64,000 nucleotides of DNA. It comes from Pseudomonadota bacterium. GTDB taxonomy: Bacteria > Pseudomonadota > Gammaproteobacteria > Burkholderiales > Rhodocyclaceae. Where the stretch lies: the NCBI GenBank assembly GCA_018241695.1, contig JAFEDH010000004.1:62001-126000 (forward strand). Direction: 5' to 3'. Position 1 is the stretch's first letter. Every line of letters begins with the position of its first letter. The notes under the pieces are model-generated. The model worked only from the letters and a program-made list of their open reading frames with translations. It was not told the origin of the DNA and made no database searches. Below, piece by piece: positions 39,575 through 49,816 of this stretch. The position numbers were made by a program, and so were the translations under genes.

Positions 39575-39602
39575 ATCTAACTGGATACGATGTCATCGTA
39601 TC
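39575..39602 (-). other. Simple site GTTAGAT next to a 19-bp palindrome (possible attI-like or array edge)
   Basis: On the minus strand the palindrome GATACGATGACATCGTATC (39584-39602) is followed by CA and a perfect GTTRRRY site, GTTAGAT (39575-39581). TGTTACGCA lies some 30 bp upstream, recalling attI1. No integrase gene is near. It could also be a plain operator for the small gene. Confidence 0.3.
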
Positions 39603-39776
39603 TAAGATGGGAAATTTGCGTAACACGTTCCCGGTTTCCCGGTAGATATTGTTGTCGTATCCGCTGTATGAAAGGCAGCGACAGCAGGCGATAGAGCCGA
39701 CCGAAAAACTGTGCCACCATCGCTTGTCCTGATTGTTTTTCCGTCCCAGCGGGCGAAAAAATCCTGTCGGCGCTGT

Positions 39777-42347
39777 TTATTTACCTGCTGCCTTCTTGCG
39801 CGGCGCTGCCTTCTTCGCCGGTGCCGCGGGGGCTTCCGTGGCGCCGGTCTTCGCGGTGGCTTTTGTGGCCTTGGTGGTGGCGGCCTTGGGTGCGCGGGCT
39901 TCGAACTCGAAGCTCACCTTGCCATCGGCGCCCCGCACCAGATAGGCGGAGAACTTGCGGCGGGTGCGGTTGGAGACAAAGCCCTTGAGCAGGCTGGTCT
40001 TGCCGGTTTCCAGCAGCTTCTGCATCTCGGCGCGGCCCACCTCCTGCTGCAGGATCACCTTGCCGGAGCGGAAGTCACAGGTCTTGCCGGGGCCGACGGA
40101 TTTCTCGCAGACATAGCTCATGCCGTGCTCATACACCGCCGCCTGGCACTTGGGGCAGGGGCCGAGGGATTCCTGGCCGGAGAAGTCCACGGCTTCACCT
40201 TCGGCCTCGTCGCTCTGGCCGAAATCGAACTCGGGCATCTTCTCGGCGTTGAGCTTGATGATGGCGGCGAAGGCGCGGCCCATCTTGCTGCGGAAACCCT
40301 GCAGCGGACCGATGACGCCCGCCGCGAGCAGGGTTTCCATTTCCTCCGGCTCCCACTGGCGGCTGGCCACCACTTTCCACAGCTTGTAGTCGCAGGACTG
40401 GCACTCGAATTTCTTGTAGCCCTCGCGGATCTGCCCGCCGCAACGGGGGCAGGGCGTCTTGAGGGTGGAGAAGGCTTCGTCGGGCAGTTCACCGTGCTTG
40501 ATGCGGTCCACCAGTTCGCGGGTCTTGGCCGTGATGTGGCCCATGAACTCTTCACGCCTGAGGCGGCCGTGTTCCATCTCGCGCAGTTTCCATTCCCATT
40601 CGCCGGTCAATTCGGGGGAACGGATCTCGTCCACACCCAGCTTCTCCAGCGCGAAGAGCAGGGAATGCGCCTTGGCCGTGGGTTGCAGCTCGCGGCCGTT
40701 GCGATGCACGTATTCCTCCGCGATCAGGCCTTCGATGGTGGCAGCGCGGGTGGCCGGCGTGCCAAGACCACGTTCGGACATGGCCTCGCGCAGTTCCTCG
40801 TCCTCCACCAGCTTGCCGGCGCCTTCCATGGCGGAGAGCAGCGTGGCTTCGGAAAAACGTGGCGGCGGCTGGGTGGCCTTGCCCTTCACTTCCACATCGT
40901 TGGCCCAGACCCGCTCCTTGGGCTCCAGCGGCGGCAGGTTGGGATTGTCCTCTTCCTCGTTCTGCGCTTCCTTGCCGTACACCGCCAGCCAGCCCGGGCT
41001 CACCAGCACCTTGCCCTCGGTCTTGAAGGCTTCGCCTTCCACCCGCGTGATGCGGGTGGTGACGTGGTATTCGGCGGCGGGAAAAAAGATGGCGAGGAAA
41101 CGCTTGGTCACCAGATCGTAGAGCTTCTGCTCCGGTTCAGAGAGACTCCTGGGGATGGCGCCGGTGGGGATGATGGCGAAGTGGTCGGAGATCTTGGCGT
41201 TGTTGAAGATGCGCTTGTTGGGATGAACCCAGCCGTTATTCAGGATAGTGCCGGCGTGGCCGCCATAGGCCGTGTCCGCGAGATTGTGCAGGGTGTCCTT
41301 GACCGTGCCGATGTAGTCTTCGGGCAGGTGGCGCGAATCGGTCCGGGGATAGGTCAGGGCCTTGTGCTTTTCATACAGGGCCTGCGCCAGGCCGAGTGTG
41401 TTCTTGGCCGAGAAGCCGAAGCGGCTGTTGGCTTCGCGCTGCAGGCTGGTGAGGTCGTAGAGCATGGGGCAGGCTTCGGTCTTGGGCTTGCTCTCCTCTT
41501 CCACGATGCCGTGCTTGCCGAGGCACTTCTTGCGGATGGCTTCGGCCTGCGCCTGTTCCCACAGGCGTTCGGCCCTGGCGTGCTCGTCGGCAACCGGTGC
41601 GTCGGATTTCTTGAACTTCTCGTCGAACCAGCGGCCGCGGTAAACACCGGCCACGCATTTGAATTCGCCCTCCACTTCCCAGTAGTCGCGGGAAACGAAG
41701 CTCTTGATGCGGGTCTCGCGCTCCATGAGGATGGCCAGGGTCGGCGTCTGCACGCGGCCCACGGGCGTCTTGTAGAAGCCGCCCTCGGCGGAATTGAAGG
41801 CCGTCATGGCCCGGGTGCCGTTGATGCCGATCAGCCAGTCGGCCTCGGAACGGCAGCGGGCGGCATCGGCCAGGGGCAGCATCTCCTCGTCGGAACGCAG
41901 GTGGGCGAAGCCGTCGCGGATCGCCGCCGGCGTCATCGACTGCAGCCAGAGCCGACGGATCGGCTTGGGATTTTTCTCGCCCATGGCGTGCTGGGCGACG
42001 TAGCGGAAGATCAGTTCCCCTTCGCGGCCCGCGTCACAGGCGTTGATCAGGGCGACCACATCCTTGCGCTTGATCAGCCGGGTGAGCAGCCTGAGCCGGT
42101 CGGCGGTCTTGTCGATCGGGTTGAGCGTGAAGCGGGGCGGTACCACCGGCAGGTGGGTGAAGCTCCATTTGCCGCGCTTGACTTCGTATTCTTCCGGCAC
42201 GGCGAGCTCCAGCAGATGGCCGATGGCGGAGGAAAGGACGTAGTCGTCGCTCTCGAAATAATCACCTTCGCGGGTGAAGCCGCCCAGCACCCGGGCAATG
42301 TCCTGGGCGACGGAAGGTTTTTCGGCGATGATCAGTTGTTTGCTCAT
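39777..42347 (-). CDS. topB: DNA topoisomerase III
   Basis: A type IA topoisomerase of 856 aa. Toprim domain: LIIAEKPSVAQDIARVLGG (Glu) and LINACDAGREGELIFRYV (DxD-type acids, residues about 100-118). The catalytic tyrosine is Tyr333 in YPRTDSRHLP, matching Tyr328 of the E. coli enzyme. GRVQTPTLAIL and GLGTPATRA complete the core. The C-terminal part has two zinc-type CxxC repeats (CPRCGG..CQSC; CPKC..C) and a Lys/Ala/Thr-rich, basic tail of about 50 residues. It removes catenanes and recombination junctions. Its 3' end borders the cassette region. Confidence 0.96.
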   Translation of the reverse strand: MSKQLIIAEKPSVAQDIARVLGGFTREGDYFESDDYVLSSAIGHLLELAVPEEYEVKRGKWSFTHLPVVPPRFTLNPIDKTADRLRLLTRLIKRKDVVALINACDAGREGELIFRYVAQHAMGEKNPKPIRRLWLQSMTPAAIRDGFAHLRSDEEMLPLADAARCRSEADWLIGINGTRAMTAFNSAEGGFYKTPVGRVQTPTLAILMERETRIKSFVSRDYWEVEGEFKCVAGVYRGRWFDEKFKKSDAPVADEHARAERLWEQAQAEAIRKKCLGKHGIVEEESKPKTEACPMLYDLTSLQREANSRFGFSAKNTLGLAQALYEKHKALTYPRTDSRHLPEDYIGTVKDTLHNLADTAYGGHAGTILNNGWVHPNKRIFNNAKISDHFAIIPTGAIPRSLSEPEQKLYDLVTKRFLAIFFPAAEYHVTTRITRVEGEAFKTEGKVLVSPGWLAVYGKEAQNEEEDNPNLPPLEPKERVWANDVEVKGKATQPPPRFSEATLLSAMEGAGKLVEDEELREAMSERGLGTPATRAATIEGLIAEEYVHRNGRELQPTAKAHSLLFALEKLGVDEIRSPELTGEWEWKLREMEHGRLRREEFMGHITAKTRELVDRIKHGELPDEAFSTLKTPCPRCGGQIREGYKKFECQSCDYKLWKVVASRQWEPEEMETLLAAGVIGPLQGFRSKMGRAFAAIIKLNAEKMPEFDFGQSDEAEGEAVDFSGQESLGPCPKCQAAVYEHGMSYVCEKSVGPGKTCDFRSGKVILQQEVGRAEMQKLLETGKTSLLKGFVSNRTRRKFSAYLVRGADGKVSFEFEARAPKAATTKATKATAKTGATEAPAAPAKKAAPRKKAAGK

Positions 42348-42435
42348 GGAAGGCGGGAAACGGCCCGTGACAGGCGGCGGATGATAAGCGCCGCCCGCGG
42401 ATTAAGGCAAATCCGTGGAACGGCGGCCGGCCCGC

Positions 42436-42891
42436 TCAGTGGCTGGGCCGCTCGTCATCGTCCTCGGAGAGGAGTTCTTCCAGGATCAGGGTGTCGAATG
42501 CATGCTGTTGGCGCCACAGCACGGCCAGCACGATGACCTTGAGCTTGTCGAGGGAAACTTCCGTATCGCTCAGGGCCAGCGCCCGTTCGATCACCAGTTC
42601 CCGCAGATCGGGCGCCAGGGTGCCGGCCTGCTCCAGAAAATAGAGAAAGCCCCGGCATTCGAGGGGCAGGCGGCTTTGCTCCTCGTCGTCGTAGAGGCGC
42701 ATGCCGTCGCCCTGGGGGCGCAGGCGCACCACCACGGCAGCCGTGCGGTCGAGGCCTTCGAGCCAGCTCAGGGCCTCGGAAATGTCATCCTGCTCGAAGC
42801 CGGCCGCCGAGAGTTTCTGGGCGAGCGCACCCGGCTCCGGGCAGGCGTTGGGGAGGTAGTTTTCAAACAAAAAAACCAGAATATCGATCAT
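42436..42891 (-). CDS. smg: Smg family protein (DUF494)
   Basis: A 151-aa protein: IDILVFLFENYLPNACPEP at the start, LSAAGFEQDDISEALSWLEGL and SLDKLKVIVLAVLWRQQHAFDTLILEELL at the end, all typical of Smg/DUF494. It lies directly after dprA with a 4-bp overlap, the standard gamma/betaproteobacterial order dprA-smg-topoisomerase. Smg has no proven function. ATG 42891 overlaps the dprA stop. Confidence 0.93.
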   Translation of the reverse strand: MIDILVFLFENYLPNACPEPGALAQKLSAAGFEQDDISEALSWLEGLDRTAAVVVRLRPQGDGMRLYDDEEQSRLPLECRGFLYFLEQAGTLAPDLRELVIERALALSDTEVSLDKLKVIVLAVLWRQQHAFDTLILEELLSEDDDERPSH

Positions 42892-44003
42892 TTATGGTTG
42901 TTTCCCGCGAGTCGCTGATAGAAGCCGCCGGGCAGTTGGGCCACGCGGCCATCCAGTTCCTGCGCCAACAGGATTGCAAGAAGGGCATCCGCCGTCAAGC
43001 CGGTACGCTCGGCCAGGGTTTCGAGACTGCATGGATCATGGCCCAGAGCCGCCAGCAGCGCGGCCTCCGGGCCGGTTTCCGGCGCATCTGTCGAATTGGG
43101 GGCGGAATCGGCCTGTGCCGGGGCGTTCCAGCGCAGTTCCTCGAGAATGTCGGCGGCGGATTCCACGAGTTTGGCGCCATCGCGGATCAGGCGGTGGCAG
43201 CCCCGGGCGAGCGGGGAATGGATGGAGCCGGGGATGGCGAATATCTCCCGGCCGGATTCCGCCGCCAGCCGGGCCGTGATCAGGGAGCCGCTGCGTTCGG
43301 CGGCTTCCACCACCAGACAGCCCAGGCCGAGGCCGGCGATGATGCGGTTGCGGCGCGGAAAATTGGCCGCCAGGGCCGGCGTGCCGAGCGGAAATTCGCT
43401 CAGGATCAGCCCCTGTTCGGCGATCTGGCGCGCCAGATCGGCATTGCGCGCGGGATAGATGCGGTCCGGACCGGTGCCGATCACGGCGATGGTCGATGCG
43501 GGGCCGGCCAGCCCGCCGCGATGGGCGGCGGCGTCGATGCCCAGGGCGAGGCCGCTGACGATGGTCAGGCCGGCACGGGAGAGGGCGGCGGCAAAGGCTT
43601 CGGCGTTCTGTTCACCCTGCCGGCTGCCGTTGCGGCTGCCCACCACGGCCAGGGCAGGACGGGAAAGGAGTTCGGTGCGTCCTTGGGCAAAGAGCAGTGG
43701 TGGCGGATCGGGAATGGTCAGCAACGCCTGCGGATAGCCGGCATCGGCCAGGGTGAGGATATGGTGGCCGGGCCCGGTTGCCCAGGAAAGGCCGGCGGCA
43801 ACCGCAGCAGTGGTGTCGCTTTCCAGCAGCGTGCGTGCCTTGCTCTCGCCGATGACCTCCCGCAATGCCGTGTGGGAGGCGGCGAAAATCGCGTCGGGAA
43901 GGCCGAAGGTCTGGAGCAGGCGGCGCTGTGTCTCGCCACCGATACCGGGGATGGCGGCCAGCCGCAGCCAGCCGCCCAGGGCGTCAGGGATTGCGGACGA
44001 CAT
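42888..44003 (-). CDS. dprA: DNA-processing protein DprA
   Basis: Loads RecA on incoming single-stranded DNA in natural transformation. 371 aa: an N-terminal SAM/helical part (LRLAAIPGIGGETQRRLLQTFG), then the Rossmann-like DprA core with LAVVGSRNGSRQGEQNAEAFA, IVSGLALGIDAAAHRGGLAG and GLILSEFPLGTPALAANFPRRNRIIAGLG (span), and a C-terminal winged helix (LLAALGHDPCSLETLAERTGL). Start ATG 44003, with GTG 44006 as alternative. It overlaps the LysM gene by 20 bp. Needed for recombining taken-up DNA, a plausible partner for the cassette region nearby. Confidence 0.96.
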   Translation of the reverse strand: MSSAIPDALGGWLRLAAIPGIGGETQRRLLQTFGLPDAIFAASHTALREVIGESKARTLLESDTTAAVAAGLSWATGPGHHILTLADAGYPQALLTIPDPPPLLFAQGRTELLSRPALAVVGSRNGSRQGEQNAEAFAAALSRAGLTIVSGLALGIDAAAHRGGLAGPASTIAVIGTGPDRIYPARNADLARQIAEQGLILSEFPLGTPALAANFPRRNRIIAGLGLGCLVVEAAERSGSLITARLAAESGREIFAIPGSIHSPLARGCHRLIRDGAKLVESAADILEELRWNAPAQADSAPNSTDAPETGPEAALLAALGHDPCSLETLAERTGLTADALLAILLAQELDGRVAQLPGGFYQRLAGNNHK

Positions 44004-45048
44004 CACCCGTTGAGATTTGGCGATCCGATTGCATCACCAGGGCGTAGGAAACCTTGTCGAAAACGCGGAACACATAAAGCAGCCCGATGCGCTCGTCGGG
44101 TAGGGTGTACGCCTCCAGATTGCCGGAGTCGTTGCGATCGCGGACGGTTTCGCCCAGGTGGTAGAGCGCCAGCACATAGCCCACCTGGATGCCGTCGGAA
44201 GCGCCACGCGAGATGGAGATCACCGAATAGCGGCCACCATATTCGGCGCCTTTGTCGATCGACACGATACGGGCATCAACCTTCTGGGTGGGGAGCCGCT
44301 GCGGATAGCTCACGATGTCCGGCGCCGGGGCCGGCACCAGACGGTCGCCGGCGGAAATTTCGGCATTGGCCGCGATCAGGCGCAAGGTGGCCGGGTCACC
44401 CTCCCGTTCCAGTTGCGCGGTACCCAGCATGATGGCCTCGTGGCCCAGGGTATCGCCGCTGACCGGGTCCACCAGCCGCTTGCCGGGGCGGAATACCTGC
44501 CACAGCCGGGTCTTGCCGGAGAGCCCGGTCACGTAGATCAGATCGCCCACGCTGGCATTGGCGCGCGCGTCCTGCGCGCCAATGATGCGGGCCTCCTTGG
44601 AAAGAGCCTTTTCGTCGGTGACCAGGGGAACATTCAGAAAGGGGCTGATTGCCTTGAGGGGGATCGCCGGAATGGCTTTTTGCTCGGTGATGTCGCGGAT
44701 GCGGGGCTGGAGCTTTTCCACTCCCTGCGATGTCAGGCTGGCCGGAGATCCATCGGCGTTCAAAAGCCGGAGGGCGGGGCTGGCGCCGCTACGGTCGAGC
44801 ACCACCACCTGGCCGGGATAGATCCAGTGGGGGTTTTTGATCTCGCCGGTATTGAGCTTCCACAGATCGTTCCAGCGGTAGGGGTCCTTGAGGAACTTGC
44901 CGGCAATGCCCCACAGCGTGTCGCCGGAAACCACCACGTGGCGATCGGGGGCATTGGCGACCAGCTCGGCCCCGACGTCCTGTGTGGTCTGGGCCCAGAG
45001 CGACGAGCTTGAAATGGCGATGAGCAGCGCGGATATAATTCGGAACAT
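43984..45048 (-). CDS. LysM-domain secreted/periplasmic protein
   Basis: A 354-aa protein with a signal peptide (FRIISALLIAISSSSLWAQ, cleavage near residue 20) and one LysM domain (HVVVSGDTLWGIAGKFLKDPYRWNDLWKLN, ending HWIYPGQVVVL), which binds peptidoglycan. The rest (residues about 100-354) is a beta-rich region of unknown fold with ASVGDLIYVTGL and ISAGDRLVPAP. ATG 45048 follows GAGGAGGTGCC. This protein always lies between dprA and the divergent def in many betaproteobacteria; it may have an envelope role. Divergent from def with a 57-bp gap. Confidence 0.9.
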   Translation of the reverse strand: MFRIISALLIAISSSSLWAQTTQDVGAELVANAPDRHVVVSGDTLWGIAGKFLKDPYRWNDLWKLNTGEIKNPHWIYPGQVVVLDRSGASPALRLLNADGSPASLTSQGVEKLQPRIRDITEQKAIPAIPLKAISPFLNVPLVTDEKALSKEARIIGAQDARANASVGDLIYVTGLSGKTRLWQVFRPGKRLVDPVSGDTLGHEAIMLGTAQLEREGDPATLRLIAANAEISAGDRLVPAPAPDIVSYPQRLPTQKVDARIVSIDKGAEYGGRYSVISISRGASDGIQVGYVLALYHLGETVRDRNDSGNLEAYTLPDERIGLLYVFRVFDKVSYALVMQSDRQISTGDVVRNP

Positions 45049-45105
45049 CGTTGGCACCTCCTCAGGCGTTGCCTTCGATTTTGCCCGTAAATCCTTCTCG
45101 TATCA

Positions 45106-45615
45106 ATGGTTATGGCGCTGCTGCCGATTCTCCGTTATCCCGATCCCCGCCTCTTCACCCGGGCCGCCCCCGTGGTGCAGGTGAACGACGCCCTGCGCCG
45201 CCTTGCCGCCGACATGGCCGAAACCATGTATGCCGCACCCGGCATTGGTCTTGCCGCCACCCAGGTCAATGTGCACAAGCAGCTCATTGTCATCGACGTT
45301 TCCGAGGATCACTCGCAACTCATGACCCTGATCAATCCCGAGCTGCTGGACAGGGGTGGTCAGTGCGAAAGCGAGGAGGGCTGTCTCTCGGTGCCCGGGG
45401 TGTATGAAAAGGTTTCCCGCGCCGAGCGTGTGCGGGTCCGCGCGCTCGATCTGGAGGGCAGGTCTTTCGAACTCGATGCGGAGGGCTTGCTGGCGGTCTG
45501 CATCCAGCACGAGATGGACCATTTGCAGGGCAAGGTTTTCGTGCAATACCTGTCTTCCCTGAAGCAGGGCCGGATCCGGAGCAAGCTGGCCAAGCAGGCG
45601 CGGATCACCGCCTGA
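45106..45615 (+). CDS. def: Peptide deformylase
   Basis: Removes the formyl group from nascent proteins. 169 aa with the three metal-site motifs: [12 protein letters not shown] (residues about 44-55), EEGCLSVPG and [12 protein letters not shown], providing Cys and two His ligands and the catalytic Glu. Start ATG 45106 or ATG 45112; the latter gives [14 protein letters not shown], the usual beginning. It is followed by fmt 22 bp later, the standard def-fmt order. Essential housekeeping. Confidence 0.97.
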   Translation: MVMALLPILRYPDPRLFTRAAPVVQVNDALRRLAADMAETMYAAPGIGLAATQVNVHKQLIVIDVSEDHSQLMTLINPELLDRGGQCESEEGCLSVPGVYEKVSRAERVRVRALDLEGRSFELDAEGLLAVCIQHEMDHLQGKVFVQYLSSLKQGRIRSKLAKQARITA

Positions 45616-45637
45616 CGCGGGCTCGCCTCCCGGTTCG

Positions 45638-46555
45638 ATGAAAGTCGCTTTCGCCGGCACGCCGGAATTTGCCGCACAGGCACTGGAGGCCATTCTGGCC
45701 GCCGGTTTCGAGGTGCCGCTGGTGCTGACCCAGCCCGACCGCCCTACCGGACGCGGCCAGAAACTCCAGCCCGGGCCGGTCAAGCGCGTGGCGCTGAGCC
45801 ACGGCATTCCGCTCCATCAGCCGGAGAAACTCAAGGACCCCGCCACTCACGCACCGCTGCTTGCCTGTGCGCCCGAGGTGATGGTGGTGGCCGCCTATGG
45901 CCTGATCCTGCCGCAGACCGTGCTCGACATCCCGCGCGCGGGATGTCTCAACATCCACGCATCGTTGCTGCCCCGCTGGCGCGGTGCGGCGCCCATCCAG
46001 CGCGCCATCGAGGCGGGTGATGCGCAGACCGGCATCTCCATCATGGCCATGGAAGCCGGCCTGGACACCGGGCCGGTCCTGCTCTCGGAAGCCATGTCCA
46101 TCACCGCCGATGACAGCGCCGCCACGCTGCACGACAAGCTGGCCCGGCAAGGCGCGCGCCTCATCGTCGATGCCCTGCAGCAGCTACCCCGGCTGGTTTC
46201 CGTGCCGCAGCCGGAGCAGGGTGTGACCTATGCCCGCAAGATCGAAAAGCACGAGGCGCGCATCGACTGGTCCGCGGAGGCCTCCCTCATCGCCTGCCGC
46301 ATCCGTGCCTTCGATCCCTTCCCCGGCGCCACGACGGCCTGTCGGGGCGAGACGATCAAGCTCTGGCGTGCGGTTCCGGTGGCAGGTCGGGGCGAGGCCG
46401 GGACCGTGCTTGGCGTGGGTGCGGAGGGGATTGTCGTGGCATGTGGCCAGGGCGCACTGCGCTTGCTGGAACTGCAAAAGCCGGGTGGCCGCCGCCTGTC
46501 CGCCGCCGATTTCCTGCGCGGCCATGCCCTGGCTGCCGGGGATCGCTTCGACTGA
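45638..46555 (+). CDS. fmt: Methionyl-tRNA formyltransferase
   Basis: Formylates initiator Met-tRNA with 10-formyl-tetrahydrofolate. 305 aa: [19 protein letters not shown] at the start, [42 protein letters not shown] as the folate/catalytic region (span residues 85-127; Asn-His-Asp set with the later D), and a C-terminal OB-type domain ([14 protein letters not shown]). ATG 45638 begins 22 bp after def. Normal length and motifs. The usual third gene rsmB (sun) is not present; htpX follows. Confidence 0.97.
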   Translation: MKVAFAGTPEFAAQALEAILAAGFEVPLVLTQPDRPTGRGQKLQPGPVKRVALSHGIPLHQPEKLKDPATHAPLLACAPEVMVVAAYGLILPQTVLDIPRAGCLNIHASLLPRWRGAAPIQRAIEAGDAQTGISIMAMEAGLDTGPVLLSEAMSITADDSAATLHDKLARQGARLIVDALQQLPRLVSVPQPEQGVTYARKIEKHEARIDWSAEASLIACRIRAFDPFPGATTACRGETIKLWRAVPVAGRGEAGTVLGVGAEGIVVACGQGALRLLELQKPGGRRLSAADFLRGHALAAGDRFD

Positions 46556-46634
46556 CCGCCGCGCTGCCGCTTGAAACTTTTCCGTCCGCCATCATCTAAG
46601 GGGCGGCACAATTTTTCCTGTCACGGAGTACCCC

Positions 46635-47474
46635 ATGTTCAACTGGTTCAAGACCTCCTTGCTGATGGCGGCCATCGTCGCTCTGTTCGGCATCATCGGC
46701 GGCATGGTCGGCGGACCAGGCGGCATGATGCTGGCCCTGCTGCTGGGCGGCGGCATGAACCTTGTCTCCTACTGGTTTTCGGACAGGATGGTGCTTTCCA
46801 TGTACAACGCCAAGGAGGTGGACGAGGCCAGCAGTCCCTACCTCTACAACATCGTCCGGGAACTCGCGCAGCGTGGTGGCCTGCCCATGCCCCGGGTGTA
46901 CATCATCGACGAGGAGCAGCCCAACGCATTCGCCACCGGCCGCAACCCGGACCATGCCGCCGTGGCGGCCACCCGCGGCATTCTGCAGATGCTCTCGGCC
47001 CGCGAACTGCGCGGGGTGATGGCGCATGAACTGGCGCATGTGAAGCATCGCGACATTCTCACCTCCACCATCGCCGCGACCATGGCCGGCGCCATTTCCG
47101 CGGTTGCCAATTTCGCCGTGTTTTTTGGCGGCAGGGATGGCGAGGGGCGACCGGTGAATCCTGTCGCCGGCATCGCCGTCGCCCTGCTCGCCCCCCTGGC
47201 CGCGACCCTGATCCAGATGGCGATTTCCCGCGCCCGCGAGTTCGAGGCCGATCATGGCGGCGCCGAAATCAGCGGCGACCCTCATGCGCTGGCCGATGCC
47301 CTGGCCAAGATCGAGGCCTATGCCAGGGGGATTCCCATGGCCAGCGCCGATGCCCATCCCGAAACCGCGCAGATGATGATCATGAACCCCCTCTCGGGCG
47401 GAGGCCTGTCCGGCCTTTTCCGCACCCATCCGGAGACCGGAGAGCGCATTGCCCGCCTGCGGGCGCTGGGCTGA
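46635..47474 (+). CDS. htpX: Protease HtpX
   Basis: A 279-aa inner-membrane M48 zinc metalloprotease for membrane-protein quality control. Transmembrane segments near residues 7-27 and 31-48, the zinc site [10 protein letters not shown], two more membrane segments ([26 protein letters not shown]) and the third ligand in [13 protein letters not shown] 46635 follows CACGGAGTACCCC. Typical length and order. It is a usual follower of def-fmt in betaproteobacteria. Confidence 0.96.
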   Translation: MFNWFKTSLLMAAIVALFGIIGGMVGGPGGMMLALLLGGGMNLVSYWFSDRMVLSMYNAKEVDEASSPYLYNIVRELAQRGGLPMPRVYIIDEEQPNAFATGRNPDHAAVAATRGILQMLSARELRGVMAHELAHVKHRDILTSTIAATMAGAISAVANFAVFFGGRDGEGRPVNPVAGIAVALLAPLAATLIQMAISRAREFEADHGGAEISGDPHALADALAKIEAYARGIPMASADAHPETAQMMIMNPLSGGGLSGLFRTHPETGERIARLRALG

Positions 47475-47521
47475 TCCCCGCCCGCTCCATTGGCCGAGAG
47501 GGGCGGCCCCCGCAGACTTAC

Positions 47522-48346
47522 CTATTGCATGAACCAGCCGTGGCTGACGACCAGTGATTGCCCCGTCAGCGCGTTGCTCGGAAAGGCGGCAAAGGTCAGG
47601 GCAACCTGGGCGACATCATCCACGGTGGTGAACTCTCCATCCACGGTTTCCCTGAGCATCACGTTGCGCACTACCTCGTCTTCGCTGATTCCCAGCTCCC
47701 GCGCCTGTTCGGGGATCTGTTTGTCCACCAGCGGCGTGCGGACGAAGCCGGGACAGATGACGTTGCTGCGAATGTTGTGAGCGGCCCCTTCCTTGGCGAT
47801 CACCTTGGCCAGCCCTTCCAGACCATGCTTGGCGGCGACATAGGGGCTCTTGAGGCGTGAGGCTTCCTTGGAGTGCACCGATCCCATGAAGATGACGCTG
47901 CCGCCCCGGCCCGAGGCGATCATTTGCCGAACGGCCGCGCGAGAAGTCAGGAAGCCGCCGTCCAGATGCACGGCGATCAGTTTTTTCCAGTCCGAAAAGC
48001 GGAAATCCTCGATCGGCGCGACGATCTGGATGCCCGCATTGCTGATCAGGATGTCCACGGCCCCGAGATTTTTTTGTACCTGATCGAAGCCCGCGTCGAC
48101 GGCTGCCTCATCGGTCACATCCATGGCGACCGCCAGCGTTCGCACACCCTTTTGGCCAATGGCAGCGGCGGTGGCTTGCGCATCCGCCAGCTTGAGATCG
48201 GCGATGACGATATCCGCGCCGGCATCGGCGAAAACCTCGGCAATGCGTTTGCCGATGCCGCTGGCCGATCCGGTGACGAGAGCGATTTTCCCCTTCAGGC
48301 TCAGCGTGGTGCTGGCCCGGGGATCGATTGTGTTCGAAGCGTTCAT
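47522..48346 (-). CDS. bdhA: 3-hydroxybutyrate dehydrogenase
   Basis: An SDR of 274 aa: [35 protein letters not shown], catalytic serine in [19 protein letters not shown] as YxxxK and [22 protein letters not shown], a sequence characteristic of BdhA/HbdH. VIADL with an acidic residue points to NAD. It oxidises 3-hydroxybutyrate to acetoacetate, a step in polyhydroxybutyrate use. ATG 48346 follows AAGGAATCC. It shares the strand with the patatin-like gene upstream (59-bp gap), a pair found in other proteobacteria. Confidence 0.9.
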   Translation of the reverse strand: MNASNTIDPRASTTLSLKGKIALVTGSASGIGKRIAEVFADAGADIVIADLKLADAQATAAAIGQKGVRTLAVAMDVTDEAAVDAGFDQVQKNLGAVDILISNAGIQIVAPIEDFRFSDWKKLIAVHLDGGFLTSRAAVRQMIASGRGGSVIFMGSVHSKEASRLKSPYVAAKHGLEGLAKVIAKEGAAHNIRSNVICPGFVRTPLVDKQIPEQARELGISEDEVVRNVMLRETVDGEFTTVDDVAQVALTFAAFPSNALTGQSLVVSHGWFMQ

Positions 48347-48404
48347 GATGGATTCCTTCACAGATGAGAACAAGGTTGAAAACAGATACGGCAGCAGTCC
48401 TGGC

Positions 48405-49589
48405 TCAGGATTCCGCCTTGGCCATAGGCCGTGCGGTCGAGAGCACCTGGCGCTTGGCCCGTGCCTGATAATCGATGGTGCGGAATTCGCCCGGATCGAG
48501 CGCAGGCTGCGCATCCATCAATCCCAGGGATGCCTTCATGTCGCACAGTCCCGAGCGCCAGTGCTCGTCCATCGACAGGCGTGAAAACTCGTAATCCTTG
48601 GTCTGGGTTTCGTCGGTTTTGTGACGATGGATCACATGCACCAGAGTGATCGGCGGGTCGTCACAGCCGGCCAGAAGTGCCTTGACCGCAGGGCTGTTGC
48701 GCTGCCCCTCCGGCAGCAGGCGCGCCAGCTGGTGCAACCGCTGATGCTGCTGGTGCCGCTCGCGTAGCTGATCGCTGACCATGCGCGTGCGACTCGAAAA
48801 ACGGATGTCCTTTTCCCGGTCGGCGACTTCCGCCAGGGTGTGGGGAAGCTGGCCCCGCGCACTGAACAGATCGATCTGGAACAGGGTCACGGGCGTGGCG
48901 GCATCGACCTCCAGCTGATCGATCACATACGCCAGCGGTGTATTGGAGACCAGCCCCCCGTCCCAGTACCAGCGCCCATCGATCTGCATGGCGCCAAAGC
49001 CCGGTGGCAGGGCACCGCTTGCCATGACATGCTCCGGGCCGATCCGTTCGTGCCGGTTGTCGAAGTAGGCGAAATTTCCGCTCTCCACATCGACAGCACC
49101 GACGGAAAAACGCATCGGTCCATCATTCAGATAATCGAAATCGATCAGCTGCAAAAGGGTTTCGCGCAAGGGGGCCGTATCGTACAGATTGGCGGGGGGC
49201 TGCGGCCACCAGGACCACACCGGCCGTGGCGAGAAAAATCCGGGAATCCCCCAGCATGCCCCCCACAGCGCCATCGTGTCGTTCCACCAGTGACGCATCG
49301 GTCCGATCACCTCGGGATTCGGGGGGAGTGGCAGGGTCAGCGTCACCCGCTCCCAGAAGGCGCGCAGCCTCTCCATGCGGCGCGGTGCCGGATTGCCGGC
49401 GATCAGGGCGGCATTGATGGCACCGATCGAAATGCCCGCCACCCAGTCGACCCGGGCGGCACGCGCGGCCAGCGCCTCATACGCGCCGGCCTGATAGGCG
49501 CCCAATGCTCCTCCCCCCTGCAGGATCAGTGCGCTGAAAGCGGCGGGCGAATGCGCCCGCGCAGCCTTCTCTCCAGCTTTTCGTGGCAT
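48405..49589 (-). CDS. Patatin-like phospholipase (DUF3734-type)
   Basis: A 394-aa predicted acyl hydrolase. [21 protein letters not shown] is the oxyanion loop, [16 protein letters not shown] holds the nucleophile Ser in GISIG, and [12 protein letters not shown] gives the catalytic Asp in DGG. The C-terminal 150 residues ([23 protein letters not shown] and [20 protein letters not shown]) match the DUF3734 tail. ATG 49589 follows GGAGTTCGAC; ATG 49601 has no site. Next to bdhA, so a role in polyhydroxyalkanoate or lipid turnover is likely; the substrate is not proven. Confidence 0.9.
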   Translation of the reverse strand: MPRKAGEKAARAHSPAAFSALILQGGGALGAYQAGAYEALAARAARVDWVAGISIGAINAALIAGNPAPRRMERLRAFWERVTLTLPLPPNPEVIGPMRHWWNDTMALWGACWGIPGFFSPRPVWSWWPQPPANLYDTAPLRETLLQLIDFDYLNDGPMRFSVGAVDVESGNFAYFDNRHERIGPEHVMASGALPPGFGAMQIDGRWYWDGGLVSNTPLAYVIDQLEVDAATPVTLFQIDLFSARGQLPHTLAEVADREKDIRFSSRTRMVSDQLRERHQQHQRLHQLARLLPEGQRNSPAVKALLAGCDDPPITLVHVIHRHKTDETQTKDYEFSRLSMDEHWRSGLCDMKASLGLMDAQPALDPGEFRTIDYQARAKRQVLSTARPMAKAES

Positions 49590-49816
49590 GTCGAACTCCA
49601 TAAAACAGAGAATTTTTCTGAAGCTTCCGGGGCCCCCGGAGAGTGCCGACCTGTCGGATCGCAATACAGCGATCCGCAGGTTCTATAAGGGAAGACCTGC
49701 CTCCATCGTGAAAGGTTCCGATGACGAGGGGTGGATGCCGCGGCACCGCTGCGAGGGGTCGCAGCGATCCTTGTTCGCCTGTGGAATCCGGATGGGTGGC
49801 CCGGATCAGCCCGGAC

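Noticed and set aside
36295..39776. Integron integrase gene next to the cassettes
   Set aside because: No frame in this stretch shows the tyrosine-recombinase R-H-R-Y pattern or the IntI-specific insert.
39711..42536. 941-aa open frame on the plus strand opposite topB
   Set aside because: Antisense shadow in GC-rich DNA; topB on the minus strand has full motifs including the catalytic tyrosine, while this frame has no recognisable domain.
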